From contig NZ_AP018721.1 in assembly GCF_003967275.1 (NCBI RefSeq), positions 992,001 to 1,056,000 of the forward strand: 64,000 nt of DNA, read 5' to 3'. Source of the stretch: Sulfuritortus calidifontis (GTDB lineage Bacteria > Pseudomonadota > Gammaproteobacteria > Burkholderiales > Thiobacillaceae). The notes below the pieces were generated by a model. That model was not told the DNA's origin, did not search any database, and saw nothing but the letters and a program-made list of their open reading frames with translations. A program made the position numbers and the translations under genes. Shown here piece by piece: positions 10,166-18,232 of the stretch; the first letter of the stretch is position 1; each line of letters starts with the position of its first letter.

Positions 10166-11247
10166 TGTATCGCATTGGCAACCGCAACGTCGGCGACGGC
10201 GCGCCCTGCTATATCACCTTCGAGGCAGGCCCTACCCACCAAGGCCTGGAGTCGGCCAAGCGTCTGGCGACCCTGGCAGCGGAGGCCGGCGCCGATGGCA
10301 TCAAGTTCCAGATCTTCGATCCTGATCGCCTGATTGCCGACAAGGATCTGAGCTATTCCTACGAGGTGCTGCTCGACAAGCTCACGGGCAAGACCGAGAT
10401 GGTGACCGAGCCTTTGCGCGATATTTTCATCCGCCGGGCGATGACCGATGCCGAGTGGGCCGAGCTGCGCGCGCACTGCGGCAAGCTCGGGATCGGCTTC
10501 ATTGCAACCATAGGCGATGAGGTCGGCCTTGCCCTGGCCCGACAGCTGAATTGCCACTCGTTAAAAATCGCCTCGGCCGACATCAACCATACCCCGTTCC
10601 TGCGCCTTGCCGCTCGCACAGGCATCAGCCTGCAGCTCGATACCGGCAGCGCCAGCTTCGGCGAAATCGAGGCGGCGGTGGATTTGATTCGTTCCGAGGG
10701 CAACGATCAGGTCATGATCCACAATTGCCCGACCGGTTATCCGGCGCGTCTGGAGAGCATCAACCTGCGTATGCTGCCAAGCCTGAAGCAGCTGTTCGCT
10801 TGTCCTGTCGCCTTTTCCGACCACACACCCGGTTGGGAGATGGATGTGGCGGCCGTGGCCTTGGGCGCCAATCTGGTCGAGAAAACCATCACCGAGGACC
10901 GTACCATCCGCAGCGTCGAGCACATCATGTCGCTTGAACCGGATGAGATGCGCCGATTCGTCGAAACCATTCGCAGCGTGGAGACCGCGCTTGGCCAGAC
11001 GCGGCGCATCCTGTCCGATACCGAGAAGCGCAATCGCATCCGGGTGCGTCGCAGCGTTTATCTGGTCGAGCCGGTCAAGGCCGGCCAGCGCCTCGCCGAT
11101 GCCCGGGTCCAGTTTCTCCGGCCCGGCTTCGGTCTGGCCCCTGACCAGTATGAGGCCATGCTCGAATACCGTTTCCGCGTCGACCTGCCGGCCGGCATGC
11201 GCCTGGAAGCGGGCCACCTTGTCGAATCGGGTGAGGGGAACGTCTGA
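10165..11247 (+). CDS. Divergent NeuB-family synthase with SAF domain, metal His missing
   Basis: This 360-aa protein is related to nonulosonic acid synthases (TIM barrel plus C-terminal SAF/antifreeze-like domain, about residues 295-355). The usual motifs are altered: FEAGPTHQG in place of EIGxNHxG, and HNCPTGYP in place of KCTSxYP. SDHT keeps its His (residue 220), but EKTIT replaces EKHFT, so the second Mn-binding His becomes Thr241. The canonical PseI is encoded separately at 16133, so this is a paralogue of unknown substrate. Two starts are possible: GTG 10162 and ATG 10165. I chose the ATG because it lies 8 nt after AGGAG and overlaps the pseC stop. It may condense a different sugar, or be non-catalytic. 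Confidence 0.8.
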
Positions 11248-11249
11248 GC

Positions 11250-11867
11250 ATGAGCCATACCGGCATTGTCGACTACGGCATGGGCAACTTGAAGTCGGTG
11301 GCCAATGCGGTGGAGAAGGTGGGGGGGCATCCCGTCCTGGTCGCCGGCCCCGAGTCGCTTGCCGAATTCGATCACCTGATCCTGCCCGGCGTCGGTGCCT
11401 TCGCCCAGGCCATCGAAACACTGCGTGCCACCGGTTTGGCCGATGCCCTGATCGAATACGCTGGCTCGGGGCGGCCGTTGTTGGGTATTTGTCTTGGCAT
11501 GCAACTGATGTGTCGATCTTCGGAAGAGGGCGGGGTGAATGCCGGCCTGGGGTGGTTTGATATCGATGTGGTCCGTTTTCCCGCAGAGCCCGGGCTCAGG
11601 GTGCCGCAGATCGGTTGGAATACTGTCGAGGTGCAGCGGGTGCATCCCCTGTTCGAGGGCATGGAGGACCGTTTCGACGTCTATTTTCTGCACAGCTACT
11701 ATGCCCGACCCGATCAGGCGGCGGACGTGCTGGGCATGACCCAGCATGGCGTGCGCTATGCCAGCATGCTGGGGCGGGATAATCTTTGCGCCATGCAGTT
11801 CCATCCTGAAAAAAGCCACCACGTGGGCCTGACGCTGTTGTCCAATTTCATTCACAACATGGACTGA
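11250..11867 (+). CDS. hisH: HisH-type glutamine amidotransferase (HisH2, amidination pathway)
   Basis: This class I glutaminase of 205 aa has the nucleophile in GICLGM (Cys81) and the His-x-Glu pair in QFHPEKS near the C-terminus. It supplies ammonia. It is flanked by a HisF homologue and a PseA-type PP-loop enzyme rather than other his genes. By analogy with WbpG-HisH2-HisF2 of Pseudomonas O-antigen clusters, it most likely feeds ammonia to acetamido-to-acetamidino conversion on pseudaminic acid. The start is 2 nt after the NeuB-like stop. Confidence 0.9.
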   Translation: MSHTGIVDYGMGNLKSVANAVEKVGGHPVLVAGPESLAEFDHLILPGVGAFAQAIETLRATGLADALIEYAGSGRPLLGICLGMQLMCRSSEEGGVNAGLGWFDIDVVRFPAEPGLRVPQIGWNTVEVQRVHPLFEGMEDRFDVYFLHSYYARPDQAADVLGMTQHGVRYASMLGRDNLCAMQFHPEKSHHVGLTLLSNFIHNMD

Positions 11868-11874
11868 GCCGGTC

Positions 11875-12669
11875 ATGCTCAAGCACCGTCTCATTGCTGT
11901 CATCATCGTGCGCCAGGGCCAGGTGGTGCAAAGCGTTCAGTTCAAGCACACCAACGTCATCCACTACGACGCCATTCACGCAGTCGAGGCCTTCAATGCC
12001 TGGGATATCGACGAATTGGTGTTGCTCAACGTATCGCGCAAGCCGGAGAGCCGGGATGGTTTTCTCCAGGTGGTGGAAAGTGCCTCGCGCTACTGCTTCG
12101 TGCCGCTAGCGGCGGGAGGCTGGATCGGCGACGACGACTATGCCAGCCGCTTGTTGCGCAGCGGGGCGGACAAGCTGGTGCTCAACACCGCCCTGGCCGA
12201 CGACCCGGCCCTGGTCAGCCGACTGTCCGAGAAATACGGTGCGCAGTGCATCGTCGCCTCGCTCGATGTCAAGCATGACGCCGCGGGCAAGGCGACAGTA
12301 TTCGTCGATCGTGGCCGCCGCGACACCGGCCAGCCGCCGGCGGAATGGGCGCGACGGGCCGAGTCCCTGGGGGCCGGGGAAATCTTCTTCAATTCCGTCG
12401 ATCAGGACGGTGCCCGTCAGGGGTACGATTTGGCCAGCCTGAAGGCAGTTTGCGGGGCGGTCGGCGTGCCGGTGATCGCCTTCGGCGGTGTGTTCACCTG
12501 GCAACATCTGCTGGAGGGGATTCAGGCCGGGGCGGATGCCGTGGCTGCGGCGAATATCTTCCATTACACTGAACACAGCACGAAAAAGGCCAAGACCTAT
12601 TTGCTGGAACACGGGGTCAATGTCCGCCGAAGCGGCACCCTAAAGACGTTTCAGGAAAATGCCGACTGA
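11875..12669 (+). CDS. hisF: HisF-like ammonia-channelling subunit (HisF2)
   Basis: This is a 264-aa (beta-alpha)8 barrel of the HisF family. In true HisF the N-terminal strand is CLDV with catalytic Asp11; here it is VIIV, so residue 11 is Ile. The second catalytic Asp is kept (ASLDVKHD, Asp131), as is NSVDQDG. Loss of Asp11 argues against imidazole glycerol phosphate synthesis. It fits a role as the partner of HisH that delivers ammonia to PseA. ATG start, 7 nt after hisH. Confidence 0.88.
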   Translation: MLKHRLIAVIIVRQGQVVQSVQFKHTNVIHYDAIHAVEAFNAWDIDELVLLNVSRKPESRDGFLQVVESASRYCFVPLAAGGWIGDDDYASRLLRSGADKLVLNTALADDPALVSRLSEKYGAQCIVASLDVKHDAAGKATVFVDRGRRDTGQPPAEWARRAESLGAGEIFFNSVDQDGARQGYDLASLKAVCGAVGVPVIAFGGVFTWQHLLEGIQAGADAVAAANIFHYTEHSTKKAKTYLLEHGVNVRRSGTLKTFQENAD

Positions 12670-12677
12670 GGAACATC

Positions 12678-13976
12678 ATGGAATACTGCAGCCGCTGTCT
12701 TTATCCCGCCAACGCCAAGCCAACCATTATTTTCGACGAGGAGGACGGTGTCTGCAGCGGGTGCAACTACCACGCCAGCCGCGAGAGCAGGCTGGCCAAT
12801 ATCGACTGGGATGAGCGCGAGCGCATGTTCGCGCGCATCTGCGAAGAGGCCAAGCGACTGGCCAAGGAGCGGGGCAACCCATACGACTGCATCGTGCCGG
12901 TAAGCGGCGGCAAGGATTCCCACTACCAGGTCTGGCTGCTCAAAGAGCGCTATGGCATGACCCCGTTGCTGGTTACCTTCAATCATGCCTTCAATTCGCC
13001 GATCGGCGATCGCAATCTGGCCAATCTGGTCGAGAAGTCGGGCTGCGAGCACATCCGCCAGACGGCCGGTCTCGATTCGGTGCGGCGTCTGTCGCTGCAT
13101 ATGCTGAAGACGGTGGGTGACCTGACCTGGCACTATCACGCCGGCATTCGCACCCTGCCGTTCCGGGTCGCCGTGGAAAAGAACATCCCACTCATCGTCT
13201 GGGGCGAGCACGGTTTCGCCGAGCTCACCGGCATCGTCACCCTGGAGGATTTCGTCGAATTCACCAAGTGGACGCGCAAGGAGCACGACATGCGCGGCAT
13301 CGAGGCGCACGAGCTGATCGGCAAGGGCGGTATTACCGCCAGCGACATCGCCCCCTATGTCTTTCCGACCGACGAGGAAATCGAGCGGGTCGGCGTGCGT
13401 GGCATCTACATGAGCAATTTCTTCAAATGGGACGCCAAGTTCCAGGTGGAAACGGTCATGCGGCAATGGGATTTTTCGCCGGTCAGTTACGAGCGCGACC
13501 GGACTTTCAATCTGTATGCCAAGGTCGAGGATCATGCCAACGATGTGCATGACTATCTGAAATTCCTGAAATTCGGCTATGGCCGGGCGACCGACGATGC
13601 CAGCATGGAAATCCGCCATGGCCGGATGACGCGGGAGGAGGGCATCGAGCAGGTGCGCCACTATGATGCCCGCGAGCCGCGCACCCTGGCTTTTTATTGC
13701 GAGTTGATGGGCATCAGCGTCGACGAGTTCTATCGCATCATCGAGCCGATGCGCGACCCGGCGATCTGGGAAAAGGTCAACGGCGACTGGCGCATGAAGG
13801 ATGCCGTCTATCGCCACCCAATCGGCGCGGCGGAGGAGGCGGCCAGGGTCAAGCAGAATGTCGATCGCACCTTTTCGCCAGCGAACCAGGCCCTCTATTT
13901 CAACCCGCTCAATCCGCCGCTCAAGCGCGGCTTCCCGGCGGCCGACGAGTTTCCGCTGCGCTGCCAGGTCTTGTAA
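12678..13976 (+). CDS. pseA: N-acetyl sugar amidotransferase, PseA/WbpG family
   Basis: This 432-aa PP-loop ATP pyrophosphatase converts an acetamido to an acetamidino group on a nonulosonic acid or its precursor. Visible features are an N-terminal zinc-binding region (CSRC at residues 4-7 and CSGC at about 26-29) and the PP-loop SGGKDSHYQV at about 76. Family blocks AGIRTLPFRVAVEKNIP and WGEHGFAEL follow. It completes the HisH-HisF-PseA trio. The final sugar is therefore predicted to be an acetamidino derivative such as Pse5Ac7Am, known from Campylobacter flagellin. Confidence 0.92.
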   Translation: MEYCSRCLYPANAKPTIIFDEEDGVCSGCNYHASRESRLANIDWDERERMFARICEEAKRLAKERGNPYDCIVPVSGGKDSHYQVWLLKERYGMTPLLVTFNHAFNSPIGDRNLANLVEKSGCEHIRQTAGLDSVRRLSLHMLKTVGDLTWHYHAGIRTLPFRVAVEKNIPLIVWGEHGFAELTGIVTLEDFVEFTKWTRKEHDMRGIEAHELIGKGGITASDIAPYVFPTDEEIERVGVRGIYMSNFFKWDAKFQVETVMRQWDFSPVSYERDRTFNLYAKVEDHANDVHDYLKFLKFGYGRATDDASMEIRHGRMTREEGIEQVRHYDAREPRTLAFYCELMGISVDEFYRIIEPMRDPAIWEKVNGDWRMKDAVYRHPIGAAEEAARVKQNVDRTFSPANQALYFNPLNPPLKRGFPAADEFPLRCQVL

Positions 13977-13986
13977 GCGAGGCAGG

Positions 13987-14667
13987 ATGAGCACCGTTGC
14001 CCTGATCCCGGCGCGCGGCGGCTCCAAGCGGCTCCCCCGTAAGAATATTTTGCCGATGGCGGGGCTGCCCATGTTGGCCTGGCCCATCCACGCCGCGCAG
14101 GAAAGCGGCATGTTCGACCGTATCTGCGTCAGCACCGAAGACGCCGAGATCGCCGAGGTCGCCCGCCGGTATGGCGCAGAAGTGATCGAGCGCCCCTTTG
14201 ATATCGCACAGGATCGGTCCACCGTTGTCCAGGTTTGCCTGCATGCCCTGGAGATACAGCCCGACATCGAGCTGCTTTGCTGCATATATGCCACTGCCTG
14301 TCTGCTTCGGCCGCAAACCCTGGTAGCTTCCCGCGCCTTGCTCGATGAGGCACCGGCCGCGGATTTTGTAATGGGGGTGTCGGAGTATGAGCACCCGCCG
14401 GTTCAGGCCCTCAAGGCCGACGAGCAGGGCTTTCTTTCCTATATGTGGCCGGAATGGCGAGGGGTGCAATCCCAGTTCCAGCCGCACCTGGTGGTAAGCA
14501 ACGGCACGTTCTACTGGGCGCGCGCCGAGGCCCTCCAGCGCGAGCGCAGCTTCTATGGCAGCCGGCTCAAGGGCTTTGTCGTCCCGGCGGACGAAGCCGC
14601 CGATATCGACACCATTCAGGATATCGAGTGCGCGCGGCGCCGGATCGAGGAACGGGTGTGCGGCTAG
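13987..14667 (+). CDS. pseF: Pseudaminic acid cytidylyltransferase
   Basis: This enzyme activates pseudaminic acid with CTP to CMP-Pse. The 226-aa protein starts STVALIPARGGSKRLPRKNI, the CMP-sialate synthetase nucleotide motif, and keeps CVSTEDAEIAEVA and the C-terminal DIDTIQDI. The ATG at 13987 follows AGGCAGG; upstream in-frame codons overlap pseA and are rejected. Its last codons overlap the start of the pseG-pseH gene. Confidence 0.94.
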   Translation: MSTVALIPARGGSKRLPRKNILPMAGLPMLAWPIHAAQESGMFDRICVSTEDAEIAEVARRYGAEVIERPFDIAQDRSTVVQVCLHALEIQPDIELLCCIYATACLLRPQTLVASRALLDEAPAADFVMGVSEYEHPPVQALKADEQGFLSYMWPEWRGVQSQFQPHLVVSNGTFYWARAEALQRERSFYGSRLKGFVVPADEAADIDTIQDIECARRRIEERVCG

Positions 14668-16136
14668 CCATCCGGGCCGACGCTTCCATCAGCTTGGGAA
14701 GCGGCCACATCATGCGCTGCCTGGCCTTGGCTGGCGAGCTTCGCTCCCGTGGCGCCCAGGTGGTTTTTCTTTGCCGTTCCCTGCCCGGCAACCTTATCGA
14801 TTCGATTGAGCAACAGGACTACGACTGCCATCGCTTGCCTGGGATCGGGCTTGATTCCGAATTGGAAGATGCCGAGACCTGCCTGGCACTTCTGACCGAA
14901 GCCGTGGACTGGCTGGTGGTTGACCATTACTCGCTTGGCCGGGTCTGGGAACAGGCCATGCGCGGTCGGGCCAGGCATATCCTGGCGATCGACGATCTGG
15001 CAGATCGGGCGCACGACTGCGACATCCTTCTGGACCAGAACCTGCATCCGTCAGCCGAAGCTCGATATGCCAAGCTGACGGAGGCGGGCTGCCGTTTGCT
15101 GCTGGGGCCGCGCTATGCCTTGTTGCGGTCGGAATTCGCTAGACTCAGGCGAGCCAGCACTGAGACCGCAAGCCCGGTAAGGCGCCTCCTGGTCTTCTTC
15201 GGAGGCGGCGATGCCGGCAATGAAACCGGCCGTCTGCTGACGGCTCTGGGATTGCTTGATCTCTCAGGGATGCAGGTGGATGTCGTGGTGGGGGGGGCGA
15301 ACCCCCACTACCCCGCATTGCTGGAGCAGTGCCAGCATATCGGGGGCAACGTGCATCTGCACCGACAGGTCGACAATATGGCCGAATTGATGGCAGCTGC
15401 CGACCTTGCAGTCGGGGCCGGCGGGACTGCAACCTGGGAGCGCCTGGCTGTCGGCCTGCCCAGTTTGGTTTGGGCCGTGGCCGACAATCAGCGACCTGGC
15501 CTAGCGGTGCTGGCGGCCGAGGGGGCGCTGGCCAGCCCGTCGCCGGACTCGCTGGCGACGCCGGAGGGGATTGCCCACCACCTATATGCCTTGCTGCACA
15601 ACCCGGCATGGCGCCAAGCGCTCGCCCAACGTGGCAGCCAGTTGTGCGATGGCCGAGGGGCACAGCGGGTGGCGGCAGTCCTGCTGGCTGGGGAGCTTCA
15701 CTTGCGACGGGCTGTCAGGGCGGATTGCCAAATGCTGCACGAGTGGCGGAACCATCCCGAGGTTCGGCGCTACGCTCTTGACCCTTCGCCGATTCCCTAT
15801 GCCCAGCACGAGCAATGGTTTCAGGCGACTTTGAGACAGGTGGACCGTATTTTGCTGGTCGGCGAGGCTGCCGGGGGTCAGCCGATTGGTGTATTGCGGT
15901 ACGATTTGGCTGGCGATGAGGCCGAGGTTTCGGTCTATCTACGGCCCGAGTGCATGGGTTTGGGGCATGGCGAGGCCATTTTGCGCGCTGGTGAGCGATG
16001 GCTGGCGCAGGAGCATCCGGAAATCGTCCGGTTCAAGGCCTCGATCCGGGCTGAGAATGCGGCCTCCAAGGCTGTATTCGGGCGGCTAGGCTATAAGCAG
16101 GCCTATGGCATCTATACAAAGGATATGACGCGGTGA
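14658..16136 (+). CDS. pseG: PseG-PseH fusion: UDP-sugar hydrolase plus N-acetyltransferase
   Basis: A single 492-aa protein joins two pathway steps. Residues 1-340 are PseG, a GT-B-like hydrolase that removes UDP from UDP-2,4-diacetamido-trideoxy-altropyranose. It has ISLGSGHIMRC with the catalytic His at residue 17, and GAGGTATWERL. Residues ~347-492 are a GNAT domain (LHLRRAVRADCQML; HEWRNHPEVRRYALD) matching PseH, which acetylates the 4-amino group. The start is a GTG at 14658 with GAGG 7 nt upstream, inside the end of pseF. Earlier in-frame starts would overlap pseF heavily. The fusion explains why no separate pseH exists. Confidence 0.92.
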   Translation: MRLAIRADASISLGSGHIMRCLALAGELRSRGAQVVFLCRSLPGNLIDSIEQQDYDCHRLPGIGLDSELEDAETCLALLTEAVDWLVVDHYSLGRVWEQAMRGRARHILAIDDLADRAHDCDILLDQNLHPSAEARYAKLTEAGCRLLLGPRYALLRSEFARLRRASTETASPVRRLLVFFGGGDAGNETGRLLTALGLLDLSGMQVDVVVGGANPHYPALLEQCQHIGGNVHLHRQVDNMAELMAAADLAVGAGGTATWERLAVGLPSLVWAVADNQRPGLAVLAAEGALASPSPDSLATPEGIAHHLYALLHNPAWRQALAQRGSQLCDGRGAQRVAAVLLAGELHLRRAVRADCQMLHEWRNHPEVRRYALDPSPIPYAQHEQWFQATLRQVDRILLVGEAAGGQPIGVLRYDLAGDEAEVSVYLRPECMGLGHGEAILRAGERWLAQEHPEIVRFKASIRAENAASKAVFGRLGYKQAYGIYTKDMTR

Positions 16137-17188
16137 AGCAGACGCTACACATTGGCGAACGAGCGGTTGGGACCGGGCATTCCCCTTTCGTCATCGCCGA
16201 GATGTCAGGCAACCACAACCAATCCCTGGACCGGGCCTTGGCCATCGTCGAGGCAGCGGCCAGGTCTGGAGCTCATGCCCTGAAGATCCAGACCTATACC
16301 GCGGACACCATGACCCTGGATTTGGCCGAGGGCGAATTCCGCATTGCCGATGCCGACAGTCTGTGGGCCGGTAAGTCGCTGCATCAGCTCTATCAGGAGG
16401 CGTATACGCCTTGGGACTGGCATAAGCCCATCTTCGACAAGGCGCGCGAATTGGGTATGCTGGCCTTCAGCACGCCATTCGACGAAACCGCCGTCGATTT
16501 TCTGGAGGATTTGCAGGTCCCCTGCTACAAGATCGCCTCTTTCGAAAACACCGATTTGCCGCTGATTCGCAAGGCGGCGGCCACGGGCAAGCCGCTGATC
16601 ATTTCCACCGGCATGGCCAGCATCGCCGAACTGGACGAGACGGTGCGTGCCGCGCGCGAAGCCGGCTGTCGCGACCTGATCCTGCTCAAATGCACCAGCA
16701 CGTATCCGGCCACCCCGGAAAACAGCCATATCCGCACCATTCCGCACATGCGCGAGTTGTTCGCTTGCGAAGTGGGCCTGTCCGATCACACCATGGGCGT
16801 TGGCGCCGCCGTCGCCGCGGTGGCGATGGGGGCCACGGTGATCGAGAAACACTTCACCCTGCGTCGGGCCGATGGCGGGGTCGATTCGGCTTTTTCCCTT
16901 GAGCCGGAGGAGATGCGGGCCCTTGTCGTGGAGAGCGAGCGGGCCTGGCAGGCGCTGGGCGAGGTGCGTTACGGACCGAGCCAGGCTGAGCGCAAATCGC
17001 TGGTATTCCGGCGCTCGCTCTACATCGCCGAAGACATGCGGGCCGGCGAGACGCTGACGCGTGCCAACCTGCGGGCTGTCCGGCCCGGTCTGGGCCTGGC
17101 ACCGAAATATCTGGATATCGTGCTGGGCAAAAAAGTGAATTGCGATCTCAAGCGGGGCACCCCGCTCACGTGGGATGTCCTGGCCTAG
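16133..17188 (+). CDS. pseI: Pseudaminic acid synthase
   Basis: This enzyme condenses 2,4-diacetamido-2,4,6-trideoxy-L-altrose with phosphoenolpyruvate to pseudaminic acid. The 351-aa protein has EMSGNHNQSLDRAL, KCTSTYPATPE, SDHTMGVG and EKHFTLRRADGGVDSAFS, so both Mn-binding histidines are present. A C-terminal SAF domain covers about residues 285-345. It begins with GTG overlapping the pseG-pseH stop (GTGA). The intact motifs mark it as the true PseI, unlike the paralogue at 10165. Confidence 0.95.
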   Translation: MKQTLHIGERAVGTGHSPFVIAEMSGNHNQSLDRALAIVEAAARSGAHALKIQTYTADTMTLDLAEGEFRIADADSLWAGKSLHQLYQEAYTPWDWHKPIFDKARELGMLAFSTPFDETAVDFLEDLQVPCYKIASFENTDLPLIRKAAATGKPLIISTGMASIAELDETVRAAREAGCRDLILLKCTSTYPATPENSHIRTIPHMRELFACEVGLSDHTMGVGAAVAAVAMGATVIEKHFTLRRADGGVDSAFSLEPEEMRALVVESERAWQALGEVRYGPSQAERKSLVFRRSLYIAEDMRAGETLTRANLRAVRPGLGLAPKYLDIVLGKKVNCDLKRGTPLTWDVLA

Positions 17189-17230
17189 CCCACGTGCGGC
17201 GGCCTAAAGAATAAGGCGATAGGGGAAGAG

Positions 17231-18223
17231 GTGGAAAAATCTCAAACGATGACCCGGTGTGCCGAGATGATGACCTCGGTATGCGAGGCCTGGGTTCAGG
17301 GGCCGAAAATTCTCGACCTGACGGCCCAGGCCGGTGCCGATGCGGCCGATGTCTTTGACAGCGTCCTGGCAATCGATGCCGTATTCGAAGGTCAGGACTG
17401 GCGCGAGGCACTCAGGGGGTGGACAGTGAAAGTGCGCCCGGGCGGCCGGATATTGTTCAGCGGCCGCGCGCGTGACCATCTCGAGCGATATGTCGCCATG
17501 CCGGACAGCCAGCAGCATCAGCTGAAGCCTTCAGCTTCGGATATTGTGGCGGCGGCCGACGAGCTTGGTTTGCGGATTCTGGAGGTGGTGCCGCTTTGTG
17601 CGCTCGATGCCGGGCTATTCGTCCATCCAGCCGATGGTCGGCCGTTATCGGGCCAGTATTGGTGGAAGCGCGCCTTGTCGTGGGCTCATTCCGACGAAAA
17701 ACTGGCCGCATTCTGCCGGTTTCTGGAGCGAGAGTTCTTCGCCCGCATGCCTGTGTCGCTCTCGCCGCACATCGTCGCGGTACTGGAAAAGCGGGCCGAT
17801 CCGGCAGCAAACCGGATCTGGCTTGAACGGCAGGCCGCGATGAACGAGGCCATCGCCGGCAATATCGATTTTCAGGTGATTTCCCCTTACCTGGCGGAGC
17901 CCAAGTCCTGGCAAAAGAAACTGCAGGACCATCTTCAGCATGCGCGCAACCGGGTGGTTTTTCACCATTTATTTACAGCGCTTTGGGCGAATGCGCCCAG
18001 CGTCGATGTCGCTTCGTTCCTGCCGGACGGGCAAGGCCGGATACTGGCCGATTGGGCTCATCGAGAAATTTTGGATATGTGGGTGACTACCCTGGCGCAG
18101 GCGTGGCATCAGCAGGAGCCGGTCCATCAAAATTTCATCTACCGGGAGATCGATCTCGGATCCATGACCGACTACAACGCCATCAACAAGTTGCTGAGTG
18201 CCTGCCTGAGCCGGCAATCGTGA
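17231..18223 (+). CDS. Methyltransferase-like protein of the flagellin glycan locus
   Basis: This is a 330-aa protein I cannot assign. Residues ~25-130 read like a worn class I SAM methyltransferase (KILDLTAQAG at the position of motif I, then VKVRPGGRILFSG). The Gly-rich motif is degenerate, so activity is uncertain. The second half, about 150-330, is helical and has no motif I recognise. The GTG start follows GGGGAAGAG. It lies between pseI and the large glycosyltransferase, and a role in flagellar glycan modification or transfer is inference from position. Confidence 0.65.
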   Translation: MEKSQTMTRCAEMMTSVCEAWVQGPKILDLTAQAGADAADVFDSVLAIDAVFEGQDWREALRGWTVKVRPGGRILFSGRARDHLERYVAMPDSQQHQLKPSASDIVAAADELGLRILEVVPLCALDAGLFVHPADGRPLSGQYWWKRALSWAHSDEKLAAFCRFLEREFFARMPVSLSPHIVAVLEKRADPAANRIWLERQAAMNEAIAGNIDFQVISPYLAEPKSWQKKLQDHLQHARNRVVFHHLFTALWANAPSVDVASFLPDGQGRILADWAHREILDMWVTTLAQAWHQQEPVHQNFIYREIDLGSMTDYNAINKLLSACLSRQS

Positions 18224-18232
18224 AAGACATCG

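Noticed and set aside
11250-12669. hisH and hisF read as histidine biosynthesis genes
   Set aside because: No other his genes are adjacent, HisF lacks catalytic Asp11, and both flank a PseA-type amidotransferase.
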